Notes under the pieces: model-generated
What the model saw: the letters and a program-made list of their open reading frames with translations, nothing else
What the model was told of the DNA's origin: nothing
Database searches by the model: none
Source of the DNA: Lindgomyces ingoldianus
Lineage: Eukaryota; Ascomycota; Dothideomycetes; Pleosporales; Lindgomycetaceae
Length of the DNA: 64,000 nt
Direction: 5' to 3'
Assembly: GCF_010093535.1 (NCBI RefSeq)
Contig: NW_022985164.1
Coordinates: forward strand, 1,960,287 to 2,024,286
Translations under genes and position numbers: made by a program
Shown: positions 34,853 to 47,311 of the stretch, one piece after another
Layout of the letters: the number at the start of each line of letters is the position of its first letter
Numbering within the stretch: position 1 is the first letter of the stretch

Positions 34853-36456
34853 ATGACCTCCTTCATGGACGCACCAAATCCCCCACCACTCCTCTCATTA
34901 CCCCCTGAACTTATACAGCAAATCCTCACATTCGTCTCTCTTTCGGACCTTCTCTCCATATCCTTAGTGAACCGTGTCCTCTATGAGCATTCTCTACAAG
35001 ACACTTTGTACAAACCCCTTGTACAGTCCCCCACCCAAGGTATCACTCCCGCTAAGCCAGACGAGTTAACCTGGCGGGAGCTCTACAAAACCCATCACCC
35101 ATACTGGTTCATACCACGGAACAAGATCTGGTTCGCAGACAATGTCCATACTGGAAAGCTCTTGATTGCCAGATACAACCACCGACTAAATGCCATCGAA
35201 GCCTTCGCCCTTGTTGCCGAGCGCCGTCAACCCACCTTTCCGATATGGGATTGGCATCCGGAAGTTATCATTCATACATTCGATCCCAAACTCCAACTCG
35301 ACTTGAATGCACCTATTCTCCGCCTCGATTGCAAGGCTTATGAGAATGCGGTTGGAGACGTGGTTTATCGCCTTCAAAAAGAAGTTCCTATGAACGTGCA
35401 CCAGGATCATCCAGAATCACCGGCAGGCCACCACTCCCGCCTCATACTCACGTCACCTTTGCCACCACACAAAACTTCTTCATCTACTTCGGTGTGGCCA
35501 CCACTCATACTTCCTAGTGAAAACCGTACACGCACCAATTCGGCGACCCATTTCCGCGATATCTCAGATCGCCCTTCTACCCTATCCGAGCTTTCACCTT
35601 CAACATTTAGAATAAGAAAGTGGCTACAGTTCTCGTCACGCCGCCTTGGTCATAACCAGCACATTGGCGAGGAGATCATTACGTTCGCAACTTTGCCGGA
35701 GGAACTATACACACCCACACCACAGAAGCCATGGCAAGGAATCTGGTGTGGGGATTACGCAGGACATGGGGTCGAATTTCTGGTTGTCACACAACCTGAA
35801 GAACCAGATTCCTTGCCTTTGCGGGCGGATTGGGCTATGCTTGAAAGAGAACGTCAGAGCAGCGTCAGTAGTGTGGATTCTTGGAGCACAGCACATACAA
35901 GCCACTCGTCAGGAGAAGCGGGACATCAGAATGACGCAGGACATGTTTCAGTTACGGACCCAAACATCGAGACCAGCTGGGGTACGGCTCAACCCCACGA
36001 ATACCCGCGAGAACATGCCTCTTCATCCGCGGCTACCACGTCTTGTAATGAGGATGACTCCATATACCGAGGGCGTATTGAAGCTATCAAACTCACCGGT
36101 GATCCTAACATTCCACGCGGTGAATACACATTCATAGCACCTGACATTGGGGCCAACGGCTTGGTCCGAATTGCAACGGAAGACATGTTTAAAGGAGCCA
36201 GAATCGTGAAAAGCGTCGGCCACATCGCGGCGAGGGGCTACCGGGATGGTATGTGGAACAGGGAATACTTTCTTACGCATTATTGTTTGTTTTTGTCCGC
36301 AATACGCTTCACAGCTAACTGTTCCCCACAGATGACTTTATACCATCTCAGCTCATTCTCATCTCGCATGACCGACTCGCGCAGTACTGGGAGGAGTTCG
36401 GACATGTGTCGTTTTATCAGCGGGTCAATATTGATGAGTTCACAAAGGTGGATTAA
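34853..36456 (+). CDS. F-box protein with Cyclin-D1-binding-like domain (FBXO31 type)
   Basis: Exons are 34,853-36,248 and 36,332-36,456, giving 506 aa. The 83-nt intron (GTATGT...CACAG) is placed so that ARGYRD joins DFIPSQLILISHD. The F-box is at residues about 13-50 (LLSLPPELIQQILTFVSLSDLLSISLVNRV). Then come the TWRELYKTHHPYWFIPRNKIWF block, a long low-complexity Ser/Thr/Glu insert (about 330-400), and the terminal block GEYTFIAPDIGANGLVRIA...QYWEEFGHVSFYQRV. These match the domain named after cyclin D1 binding in FBXO31. The inferred role is substrate receptor of an SCF ubiquitin ligase; the target is unknown. The stop lies 256 bp before LYS12, on the same strand. Confidence 0.88.
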
Positions 36457-36712
36457 TGTTTTATGGTTCCATAGTGGTTGCTGCTGTCGACAATCCGTGG
36501 TGGATTTTCTCCTATGTTATAATATCAACTGCATGAATCCCCTCCTTCGTCCCAAGTCAACGAGCATATCTCAACAAGAACAGTCATGCACTTGCGCCTC
36601 AAAAAGGCGCTATTCCCAGACCAGCCTAGCCCTCTTTCCCAGGACATCTCCGATCACCGGCGCACCCCAAAAAATCCGCGTGAGCACCTGAGAAACCACA
36701 CATCTCTTCACA

Positions 36713-37939
<1,227 letters not shown>

Positions 37940-38137
37940 GACAGTAAGGGACATTAGAACTATATAGAGCCAGATACCATTAAAAGCGGAAACATTTTCC
38001 ATGAGCTTTTTGCTGACTGATTTCGGAATGTATACTTGTCAAAGTTACCTCCCTAAATGTGATGCTACATTTCCGAACCCAGACGATGCTTACGACACCC
38101 AAACGCCTACATCCATATACATAGACATGTGCCCCTC

Positions 38138-39372
38138 TCAGTCCAGCTCATCGTCATCCTCTCCCACGGCACCCACTTTGCCCTCTGTTCCATGCACCAT
38201 CTCAAACTGCTCTTCCGGGCACTGCACGCCATCCTTCCGCCTCGCTTCTTTCGTCGGGACCAGTTGGAATACTATGACAAAGAGCTCGGTATCTGATTCT
38301 CGATTCTTAAGGACATATCTGAGGGAATGTGTGCTTGGTTAGTCAGACCTTGTCTACATCGCTTCCTCCACCATCAACAATAAAACATGGAAAAAAGCTA
38401 TTGACACAGACACAGGATAGAGAAGGCATGATACGTACCGTAAAGGCTGGCCATCCCAATGACTCACAATCGAGATTGCAGGAAGCCCATACCCCAGCTT
38501 CAATGCAAATTCATTGAAATCCAGATACGGGTTAAAGAAATCGCATTTGTATTCCCTGCCCGCCTCGAACCGAAACTGCTTTCTTCGGTCCTCGGATAGG
38601 AAGTGTTTTTGGCGTTGGCGTGCGTCTAGTGGTATGCTGTGTTCTTCTCGTACATCATTCCCGTCACCTTCAGCGCCTTCCTCGTAGACCTCGACATCTG
38701 CTTCCTCATCCTCGCCGTCCCCATCGGAGGAAGACGAAAGTGAGGGCGATAACGGTGTTTTGCTTCCAATGCGCAGAACGTTGATGCTGCTTAATAACGC
38801 CCCGTACAGGTATGGTTCATCGCCGTATACGTCGCCGTCGAGACCGGGATCGATCCACCATTTGACGATGCCAAAGGCTTTGTCAAAGAGTGGAGGCAAG
38901 CGGTCGCGGATCGGGTGGTCGAAATCGTTGCCGAAGACGAGGTGGTGGCCCGAGATATGAGATTTGGGAGTGAAGGAGAAGGATATTGAGTAGCGGTCGT
39001 AGGGATGTTGGGGCGTGTAAAAGTAGGGGGACGACGAGGGGGATTTGGGGGGAAGACCTAGTGCTGAAATTAGTACTAAACATATAGAATTCTTTGAGCC
39101 GCGCTGGAGCCGTCGTGGAAACATTTGGGGGCGCAAGAAATGTGCGAGGACTGACGTGAGCCAGGGCAGGAGTGCGGGGAGTTGAGCGATCAACTCAGGA
39201 TTGCGAGGAGCATACCTCTGTAGTCCTTTATTCGGATATGTATTTGCGCGTCGATATGATCGGAAGATATGTTTACAGGCTTCTCGCTATTCACATGGAC
39301 ATCCTGGTGTGTCTTCGGATTGTAGGAATGCCCAGCGGTGACGCGGAGAATATAGTTCTCGTGGTAGGCCAT
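38138..39372 (-). CDS. DUF1769 family protein
   Basis: Exons are 39,372-39,216, 39,057-38,439 and 38,318-38,138, giving 318 aa. Introns of 158 and 120 nt are GT-AG and restore KDYRGLPPKS and GQPLRYVLKNRE. The start is MAYHENYILRVTAGHSYNP. The core contains RYSISFSFTPKSHISGHHLVFGNDFDHPIRDRLPP and KWWIDPGLDGDVYGDEPYLYG, the hallmark blocks of DUF1769 (a fungal family of unknown function). An acidic insert follows (about 185-215), then CDFFNPYLDFNEFALKLGYGLPAISIV. It converges with LYS12, with about 200 bp between stops. There is no signal peptide. Confidence 0.9.
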
Positions 39373-40293
39373 CGTGTGCGATGAGATTCTTAAATAGGGT
39401 TCTCTTAGGCGGAAATTATCTAGCATAAACTCAATTGAAACCAGCGAGTACGAGCTGGGAGAGGGTGAAGGTTTCGGGAGGGAGCAACGAGGTATTTGAA
39501 TGAAATTGCTGGGAAAATTGATGCCGATCAATGACGTCCGAGGTACGCGACGAGGGATCCTCGACACTAGGCTGCTTTCGGATGGCGGGGGGCTCCAGGT
39601 GGGGCTTCATCTACCGTTTATCGTCGCCTCTTTGTTCTCTGTTTTGACGTCTCGCAGAGAGGAACTGGGAGGTTACAGAAATATGCCCAAAAGTATACTC
39701 TGTCGCTGCGTCTCTCCTGCTTCTCCTATGAGAGAAAGTGTGAGTGGTACCTAAGTTATCTACTTCGCTTTTCTACCTTCATCCTGTCTCGGCCATCTGC
39801 ATACTCACAGCTCTCTGCTTTGCCTCTCATTCCCACTGTGCCTTACTTCCACCCACTCACTCTCATTTCCTGCGTTTTACCTCTTAAAGCGGGACGTGGT
39901 AGGGGATAGTCGAAGATAGATATTGGGATCCTGGCAATGGTCTCCCTACTTCTGGTAAGGGCTTTAACAGGTAAACTCTGCCCTAGTTATATCCCATGCT
40001 ATGCAGTAACATGCTGTAGCACTCAAAGCCTCCGAAGGCCATTGCTCGTCCAAGGCTGCTTAGTGCAACATGTGGAGCTAACTTACTATTTCAAACGTCG
40101 CTTGCTCGGGAACCCAAGAGAAACATTGTCTAGAAGATCATTCCCGGTCTTCCGGAGCACGGAGCTCTCCTGGTTTCAAACCCCCCACCGACTATCCTCC
40201 AATTATCAGACTCAATTACTTCTCCCTTATCTCTAGACTATCACCCTCCCTCTAATTTCTCATATACACCCTCTGTGACTATTCTTAAGCAAC
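39373..40293. other. Intergenic stretch, no gene recognised
   Basis: It lies upstream of the DUF1769 gene. The pyrimidine-rich runs near 39,760-39,880 and 40,190-40,280 look like leader or promoter sequence. No coding region is supported. Confidence 0.5.
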
Positions 40294-41204
40294 CGTGTTG
40301 CAACGCGAGCTTCCACCTTCCTCAAGCTGGCCATAGCCGCTCTCTTAGTATTCAGTGCACTTGCCTACCCATGACCCTCAAAGCAGCAGTTGGCGGAGTA
40401 CACAGCAAATCCGGCCCCCTGTACCGACGCGCTGGGCCGTTCCCTCGAGTCTCTTGGGATGATGGAGCGTATCAAGCGCGTAATTGAGGAGTGTATTCCC
40501 ACACTCTAGCATATTCAGAGGCGCTTTACATCAAGGTTAACTCAGCCAAGGCTACAGCACTCCATACCTCCTCACCTGATAACTGATTCCGTGACGGCTA
40601 CAGCTTTGGACACCAGTGACAAATTCTCTCTACTGAAGTGGTTGAGTATGAGCCATGAGGTGAGCGGCTATACCAGGAATCTTGAAGACCGCCTCAACTT
40701 CAAGTAGGACGAGGAACTGAGAGCGAACTCCGCCGGTTGCGTTCTCACTCCAGAAGCCATCTATGGCCCATTTTGGAAAGACGGGTTGAGTGCCAAGATG
40801 TTCGCGCAAAAGTTCAAAGTATCCATATGCGGCTAGCTCTGCAGACAATAGACTTGAACATCTGTAAGCTGATTCCGGGCGCTAGAGTGGATGTGTGGTA
40901 TGTAAGCAGCGGGAGGGTAAGGAGCTACTACGGAGCTGGCGAGTCTCCTGCCAATGTGATGGACATCTACCACGGCAAGCCCGATGGCTATCTACGCGCC
41001 CACCAATGGGCCTCCTCTCATGGCACTGAATATTTCGATACTACTTTCCCCTGTCACTATACCAATCGAGTAACCCGTGTCTATGTAACTGTTCTCCCAA
41101 AATTTGAGGATCATTCTACGCATACTGTCATGCTGTACTTTAACGAGTGGCTGCATCAAGTAATTGAAGTAAAACCCTTTGGCTCCAAATTCGGGTCAGA
41201 ATAA
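40294..41204 (+). pseudogene. Broken secreted intradiol-dioxygenase gene
   Basis: The remains are in order. A signal-peptide-like segment (FLKLAIAALLVFSALAYP) lacks its start codon and is cut by TGA at 40,372. SKQQLAEYTANPAPC...LGMMERIKRV follows, then TAG at 40,507. Next is GCVLTPEAIYGPFWKDG (from 40,735), and in a shifted frame LALQTIDLNICKLIPGARVDVWYV and FDTTFPCHYTNRVTRVYV, open to 41,204. These match the N-terminal region, the LTPExxxGPF block, the IDVNTCxPxPGAxVDIWH block and the HYTGRxxHIHV iron-site block of fungal intradiol ring-cleavage dioxygenases. The two iron-binding His of the HxH motif are replaced (R, Y), so it was dead or divergent. Confidence 0.7.
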
Positions 41205-42481
41205 AACATGCTGATTATTACTTTAGATCAATTACTAGTGTAAGAACAACACGCAGCTACTCACGGTCAAAGATTTCGCTATACTCGGCCTCCAATAAAT
41301 AAGATCCATTTGCTCTGTGGCAGTATAGTTGTCCCTACATTTCACGTACGTACCCCTTCTCCAAATCTCGAGAACGTTCTTTGCTGATGACCTTTGTTTA
41401 GAAGGCATCTTAGCTTAGATTGCCATGTGCATTAATGCCTCCACCATGAACATCAGGCAACCACAGAAGCGTGGTATATTTAATGATCATCTCGCACATT
41501 AATAGCAACTAGGTGCTTATTGAGGAAGAATAGAACAGGTTGAATACGCAAGTTTTCTATATACTGGATTGCCCATGGTTCTCGGGGCAAGGTATTCATT
41601 TTAGGCTTTGCATACAATGGTTAGAAGTACACTACCCCTAGGAAAATACTTGGAAAATGCTTAAATATCATACCTAGTCTAGTGAATCCTCTTTACTTCA
41701 GCAAAACTTTGGCTCGAGTGGAGCTCCATCGGCGAGTGAGCCTCAGCCAACCGGCCGAGTGCTAGCTGCCGAATTAAGGCGGTTGTGTAGCGTTAACTCA
41801 GCGAACATATACGCCTTCCCGGCGGCTCGTTTACTTGGGAAATTACCATTAAGAAAAACCATTAGTAGCTAGATAAACTGCTCATGAGATTCTATAGAAA
41901 ATTGAATGGGGGCGATTGAAATCGCGAGATTTTGGTTGGCGCGTTTAAACGCGAGGTGCGCAACATTCTCGTATGCGCAGTTTCCATGTAGCCGTGCTTA
42001 TTGTTTAACCATGCCCATTTTCCTCCTCCAGAAAGACGAACGGTTTACAACCGATCACCCAATCAGACTGGGCTAGGCATTCGAGATGACGCAGCCACCA
42101 CAGTCGTGTAGCAACTCAGCTGACTGTCAGTCATCAACCCGACATCTTCAATTCTCGTTCTCGAGTTATTGTCGTTCACATTGATACTGACACCGACAAA
42201 AACGCTACTGACCCTTATGTTTGAAACTTCAAAAGTCGTGGAAGTATCTACCTGAATTGGCCTCTATTCAATGTTTCACCGATTCCCGCAAATCACAGCC
42301 AGATAGAGTTACAACTCCAACCACAACAAACAAATTTGCACACCCCATCTCACTGCGCCTCAACCCACCCAAACAAAACTACAACATCTAGCACCAAACT
42401 CTGGCTTTCCACTGGCCAAACAAACCTAAGACTCCACCAATACAACGAGCAACCGCACCACCCACTCCCCAATCCACCAAA
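41205..42481. other. Intergenic stretch with two inverted-repeat motifs
   Basis: No gene is recognised. Palindromic motifs at 41,912-41,953 are listed separately. The last 200 bp is C- and A-rich, like a 5' leader for the small ORF at 42,482. Confidence 0.5.
41912..41953. promoter_or_regulatory. Paired palindromes GCGATTGAAATCGC and CGCGTTTAAACGCG
   Basis: GCGATT-GA-AATCGC (41,912-41,925) is followed 14 bp later by a perfect 14-bp palindrome CGCGTTTAAACGCG (41,940-41,953). The latter contains two inverted AAACGCG motifs similar to MBF/MCB-type (ACGCG) cell-cycle sites. A role as a regulatory site for the small ORF 530 bp downstream is inferred only from sequence. Confidence 0.3.
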
Positions 42482-42682
42482 ATGGTCTGGTTCGAGCACC
42501 GCCCCGACACTGACACTCTCGATCGCATAGATGCGTTAGTATGGGTGTTACATCTTATCGTCTTCGCACTTGTGGGGTTGATGCTGGCCTGCTATGTCCT
42601 AGCGTACATGATTTGGAAGGCGCTGAGCCAGGCGACGAGGGAGTTGGATCAGGGAGAGAGGGCAGGGAGGAAGAGAGACTGA
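42482..42682 (+). CDS. Small single-pass membrane protein, hypothetical
   Basis: It is 66 aa with an ATG in good context (CCAAAATGG). The N-terminus is short and charged, followed by one transmembrane segment (LVWVLHLIVFALVGLMLACYVLAYMI, residues about 19-44) and a basic tail (ERAGRKRD). No introns are needed. The family is not recognised. The composition and single clean helix make it more credible than other short ORFs nearby. Confidence 0.5.
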   Translation: MVWFEHRPDTDTLDRIDALVWVLHLIVFALVGLMLACYVLAYMIWKALSQATRELDQGERAGRKRD

Positions 42683-43666
42683 GGAAAGGGGGGAGGTTAG
42701 CTGGAGTTTTAGTTCTGGGAAGGTTAAGGATTAGAGGTTGGGGTTGGGTTTGGAAAGGATAGGGGGGTGGATGAAATGAGAGAAAGGAAGGCAGGAGATT
42801 GAAATGAAGCTGAGGTAGATATCTTGGACACAGATGTTGAGATCGCGAAGCGGTACTGCGGTGCCTTCTCCTAAATCCAAATCAACATTCACAAACTGTC
42901 CAAATGTGCTTTAAAGCCTAAACTATTCCTTACCGTCCTTCGCTCCACACTCAGAATCTACTCCTCCGACGCCGCAAAATCCAAAATGCCAAGATATTGT
43001 TGCTTCTAGTTCGAGGTATACTTCGCAAGGGAAACCTGGAACCATATTAAAGAGAAGTGAGGTGTCGTGCTTAGTTCGCCGTGAGCTTCAGGCGAATGTT
43101 CGTCATAACTGCCTGCAGCCAAGTATGATCTCGATCGCCTAGTGTTGACGTTCATGAGGTCTTGTACAGGGCATCGAATAATTAGGGCTAGAAGCGGACT
43201 CCTCAGACAGCAAGTAGGCGATTCGCAGTTCTTCGTCGAAGTCACGAAAGCAAATACATCCGCGATGCTGGATTGCGCAGCCAGACAGAGTTTCGAGCCT
43301 CATGACTAGGTATTGAGACCATGCGCATAGGAGATATTGAGGTGGATGTAGAGAGAAGAGTGGCCCACGGTGAACCAAAGCTGGGGTGTTGATGTCGTTG
43401 AGGCTCGACTGTGGCGTTAAATGGAGGCATTTAATGCTTGCGGGTACGTCAGCTTTATATACGTATTTGCTAAGCTAGAAAATACCGCATAAATAGATAA
43501 ATAGTAAGAGACACAGCAAGGTCAAAAATTGAGGCAGGCAAGCATTCGCTTCCTCTGTATCCCTCTGGCGTCCTCCATGAGCCTTGCGACACTCGAGGTT
43601 GATAGCTAGATTGTTGATGGCTTGGCTTACGGCTAGAATCGCCCAGAAGGCTAACTAGGTCCTTTC
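42683..43666. other. Intergenic stretch, no gene recognised
   Basis: Minus-strand ORFs at 43,006-43,430 overlap one another in different frames without domain support. Confidence 0.5.
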
Positions 43667-43674
43667 CTAGTGCT

Positions 43675-44337
43675 CAGCGTTTCCAACAGGAAGTAGTACA
43701 ATTGATACTTTTGCTCCACCTACAATTACGTAAGGCAAACAAACGTAACTACATTTTTAACTATTACAATTTAATTAATAAGGCTTAAAAGTAAGTAGTA
43801 TATAATTAAGGTAGACTTTTTTAAGGTTGCAGTCTCTAACGCGTGTAAGGGCTAGGGGAGCGTGTTTGTGCCACTATTTACATGTTAGTGTAGCCTTAGA
43901 GCTTGCCCTGTACTACAACAACCTTAGATAACCTTATTATAGCAAAAGATAACAGTCCCTTATATAGGAAAATAGCACAAAGCCTTTAGGAGGAGGGAAA
44001 GGATAGTTACTTATAACTATAATTATCTCTTAGGCTTTATAATTAAAGCTTTACAACTCTAGAAAAACTAGCTATATTATAAAGTTATTTTTTAGTAAAT
44101 TAAATAACCTTACATGCTATATTAAAAGTAAGAGGGACTCTACTACTCTAAAAGCTTTAACAGTTACATTATAACTTTTAGTAAAAAGTTAAGAAGTATA
44201 AGCAGCTTTAATTAAACTATAACTTAATTATATTAACCCCTACTATTAGGTAAAGCAAACAAAAGTATATAATAAGTGAGACGTAACTTGTCTAGAAAGC
44301 CTGAGTCGAATCGTACTACTTCCTGATGGAAACGCTG
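43675..44337. mobile_element. Short non-autonomous hAT element (hAT2, 663 bp)
   Basis: The ends are CAGCGTTTCCAACAGGAAG and the inverse of CAGCGTTTCCATCAGGAAG, continuing to AGTAGTAC. A perfect 8-bp duplication CTAGTGCT flanks them (43,667-43,674 and 44,338-44,345). The interior is AT-rich and non-coding. It belongs to a different hAT family from the copy 108 bp downstream. Confidence 0.92.
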
Positions 44338-44453
44338 CTAGTGCTTAGTGAAGCCAGGCATGAGTGTGACAGACTCGTATTTACTGAAATCGAAATAACT
44401 AAACCAGACGACGAAAGTAGTGCTTTGGATTAAGTTCGGAGGGCATCCGCGCT

Positions 44454-45385
44454 CAGTGTGTCCAACCGTTAGTACACCTAATAGTACAGTACTGCAGTAC
44501 ACTAATTTTGGTCACGTACGTACGTACAGGGCATCTACTTAGTATACTGTACTATACATAAGGCTGCTATACTAACTGTTTATAGTAGTTATATAGAATT
44601 TTTAGTAGTTTTAGGCAGTTAAAGGCAGGTTACTAAGAGCTAGAGGGCTTATATTTAGAGATTAATGCAGAGAATGCTGTTAGTGCCTGTTTTATTAGCA
44701 ATCTTCTAATAAATTTAGTAACTATGCTATTTACCTTATTCTTTTGCCTATTATAATGTCTTAATTTTTATTCTAATTAATAATGCAGTTATCTTAGTGT
44801 GTTACTACCTTGTAGGCCCTATTCTTGTAGGCCTTATTCTTACATGCCTTATCCTAACGCTTAGAGAAGGCCTGTATAGCGTTACCTAGCCTATCTAGGC
44901 TGTCCTTGCGTAAAGCAACTCCTTTAAAGCATATGCAAGATACCTAGGCTAAGGAGCACCTAAATAATGCCTGCTATAATGTTAAAATTGCCTTTAAAAT
45001 TAACATTACCTTTAATTTCCTATTAATTTTAGTAACTTTATATAAGTGCAAGCAGTGCTTCTTACAGGCTAAGAAGACTATTATAATAAAAAAAATTAAC
45101 TATTAGTGTTAATAATAAAGGCTTCTTAACTGCAGAAAAATTAGTTACATAACATTACTATTACTAGTAAGATTAATAACTGTAGATCTTATAAGGGGTA
45201 TTATAACTTTCTAATTAGGTATAGTCTTTAGCTTTAGCGCAATTACTTTATAATACTTTAGTTACTATATTTAAACTGTACACTAACGTTATTTTCTCTA
45301 TATAGTTAGTTAGTAATAGCTAACTCTTCTGTAACTGTACTATACAACCTCTAAAAGGCTCTGTAACTAACAGTTAGACACACTG
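44454..45385. mobile_element. Internally deleted hAT1 copy (932 bp)
   Basis: It has the same ends as the element at 13,706 (CAGTGTGTCCAACCGTTAGT...CACACTG) and a perfect 8-bp duplication TCCGCGCT (44,446-44,453 and 45,386-45,393). About 550 bp match the left end of hAT1 and about 380 bp match its right end. The junction near 44,995-45,010 corresponds to joining about 14,325 to about 19,275 of the large copy, which removes all of its nested insertions. Confidence 0.93.
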
Positions 45386-45594
45386 TCCGCGCTGGGGAGT
45401 ACTCTGCGTGTTAACCATTTTGGCCAAAGTCAAATAATGATAGAAAGTAAAGATAAAAGCCAAACCCACCAGGATATCATATCGTTGAACCTATTGCTAA
45501 TTATTTGACCTCTGGCATATAACTAGCTTGGCCACGTTTCATCACCTAAGCCCTACCCATTTTCCGATCTAAAACCTAGAGCATCCTTGAATCA

Positions 45595-47311
45595 TCATAT
45601 TGGCCCAAATAGTGTATTACTCGACTTACTCTTCCCCCCATTCCCAAGAATCTCCTGACTGGCTAGATTCTCCGTCTGCGCCCGACTCGCCATCTCTGGC
45701 CGACTCTGAGTACTCCTCGTCTGCAGATAACCAAAGCTATTCGCCCTCTGGTTCCTCACCGCCCTCGCAACCAAATTATACGGTTTCGCAAGTAAGCCAA
45801 TGTACGTCGCAGCGCTGAAAATGGGGCTGCGTTTGACGATGCAGTTACCGTCGAGAATAATGTGACCCATGGTTTCGATTTGTAGGCCTGGGAGCTCAAT
45901 AATTTCTTCTATATGCTCACCAGCTTCCTTTTTAGTTTTGACAACGGTGTGGAGGATGGATTTGTTGTGCCGGTTCATTTCCGCGGCGATCCACATTGCA
46001 ACTACTCGGCCAGTGACACCCATTGGAAGGACAAGTGCGAGAAGCATGAGAGCGGCAGATATGGACATTAAGGTTGCAGAAGCGAAGAGGGCGGTGCCAA
46101 AGGCGAACGCGACGACGCTGCAGCCTCGGGAGAGAACTTGGAAGAAGGCATGGAGTTTCGATATGCCCTCAACAGAGACTACGACGTAGAAGCATGTTCG
46201 CGAGTAAGAGGAGGGATCGTTTTCTTGGATGGTGACATGGTGCTGGAGGTTGATTCCTGCATGTAGTCGATCCATGATGGTGGGAAAGCGTGTGCGGTCG
46301 AAGTTTGTGACGCGGGATTGGGTGTTGTCGACGATGAGTTTTGTGGGAGCTTTGGCAACGCGAAGGGTCCAAGATTTGGTGAAGGGGGCGGCCACCACGT
46401 TGTCAAAAACGCTGGCGACAATGACGATGAAGTACCAAAACCACATCCAACCCCAGACCTTTCCTTGGGTCAGATCGAACTGTGGTAGTAAAACGGAATA
46501 ATGAACTTACTCTGCACCACCATGTAATCACACTGCCTCGCTGCGCTAGCCCCATTGCGACGAGGTTGATCCCGATGAAACACAGCTGGAGGAAGATGGC
46601 AAACCAAACCTTGACATAAACATCGCCGCCAGAATCATCTTTGGCACGTAGCCTGACCTCCCTTGCGAATAGCTTCGCCTCACTCAGCTCACTGTGATCA
46701 AAGCTCTCTTCATCTGTATCCAGATGCTCGTGCTCCGGATTTATCGCAGTCCTCATTGTCGGCATTATGCCCCCATACGAAAATGCTTTCCCAGACTCAA
46801 ACTCGCCGATATCAGATGGCGTAATAGTAGCCCCCATGGAAAGGAACATAGAAAGGAACCCTGCTATGGGAACCAGCTTGTAGACGATCCACATTTCCCT
46901 CGTCGGTGCGCCGAGCAGAGCACCGGCGGTAGGAAGAAGAGTGAGAGCGCCTGCTGCTCCGTTGTACTCTGCGCTACTGAGAACTCTGACTTCTTCAAGT
47001 GCTTTCGCAAGGTTTAAAAGGCATTGTCGGACATCTTTTCCTGATCGAATCCGATTCCCCCGTTCGAGCCAGTTCATGAAGTAAAACCACCCCCCTTCTT
47101 GGTCGACGGCTGCTGCTTGATCTGGCGTGGGTGTTTGTACAGGTTCGAACGGTATCGTATTCGCTGCCTTGGTGCCTGCTATTAGACCAAAGACCAAACA
47201 TGCGGACAGGAAAAGACATCGTGTTTTATTATGCCGGAGGAATTCATTGAGCCCAACTAGAAGGCGAAGATACGATTTGCCTATAACATGGATGAAGATT
47301 GTGTACAGCAT
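45595..47311 (-). CDS. Multi-pass membrane protein, unknown function
   Basis: Exons are 47,311-46,511 and 46,458-45,595, giving 554 aa. The 52-nt intron has donor GTAAGT, branch-like CTGAC and acceptor AAAG. An earlier AG would make an implausible 31-nt intron. Hydrophobic helices are visible near residues 32-48, 143-166 (IVYKLVPIAGFLSMFLSMGATI), 230-252 (VWFAIFLQLCFIGINLVAMGLA), 268-290 (WFWYFIVIVASVFDNVVAA) and two after 365 (VVAFAFGTALFASATLMSISAALMLLALVLP). An acidic cytosolic-looking loop (DTDEESFDHSE) and a Ser-rich tail are also present. No named family is recognised; it resembles uncharacterised fungal integral membrane proteins. Confidence 0.8.
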
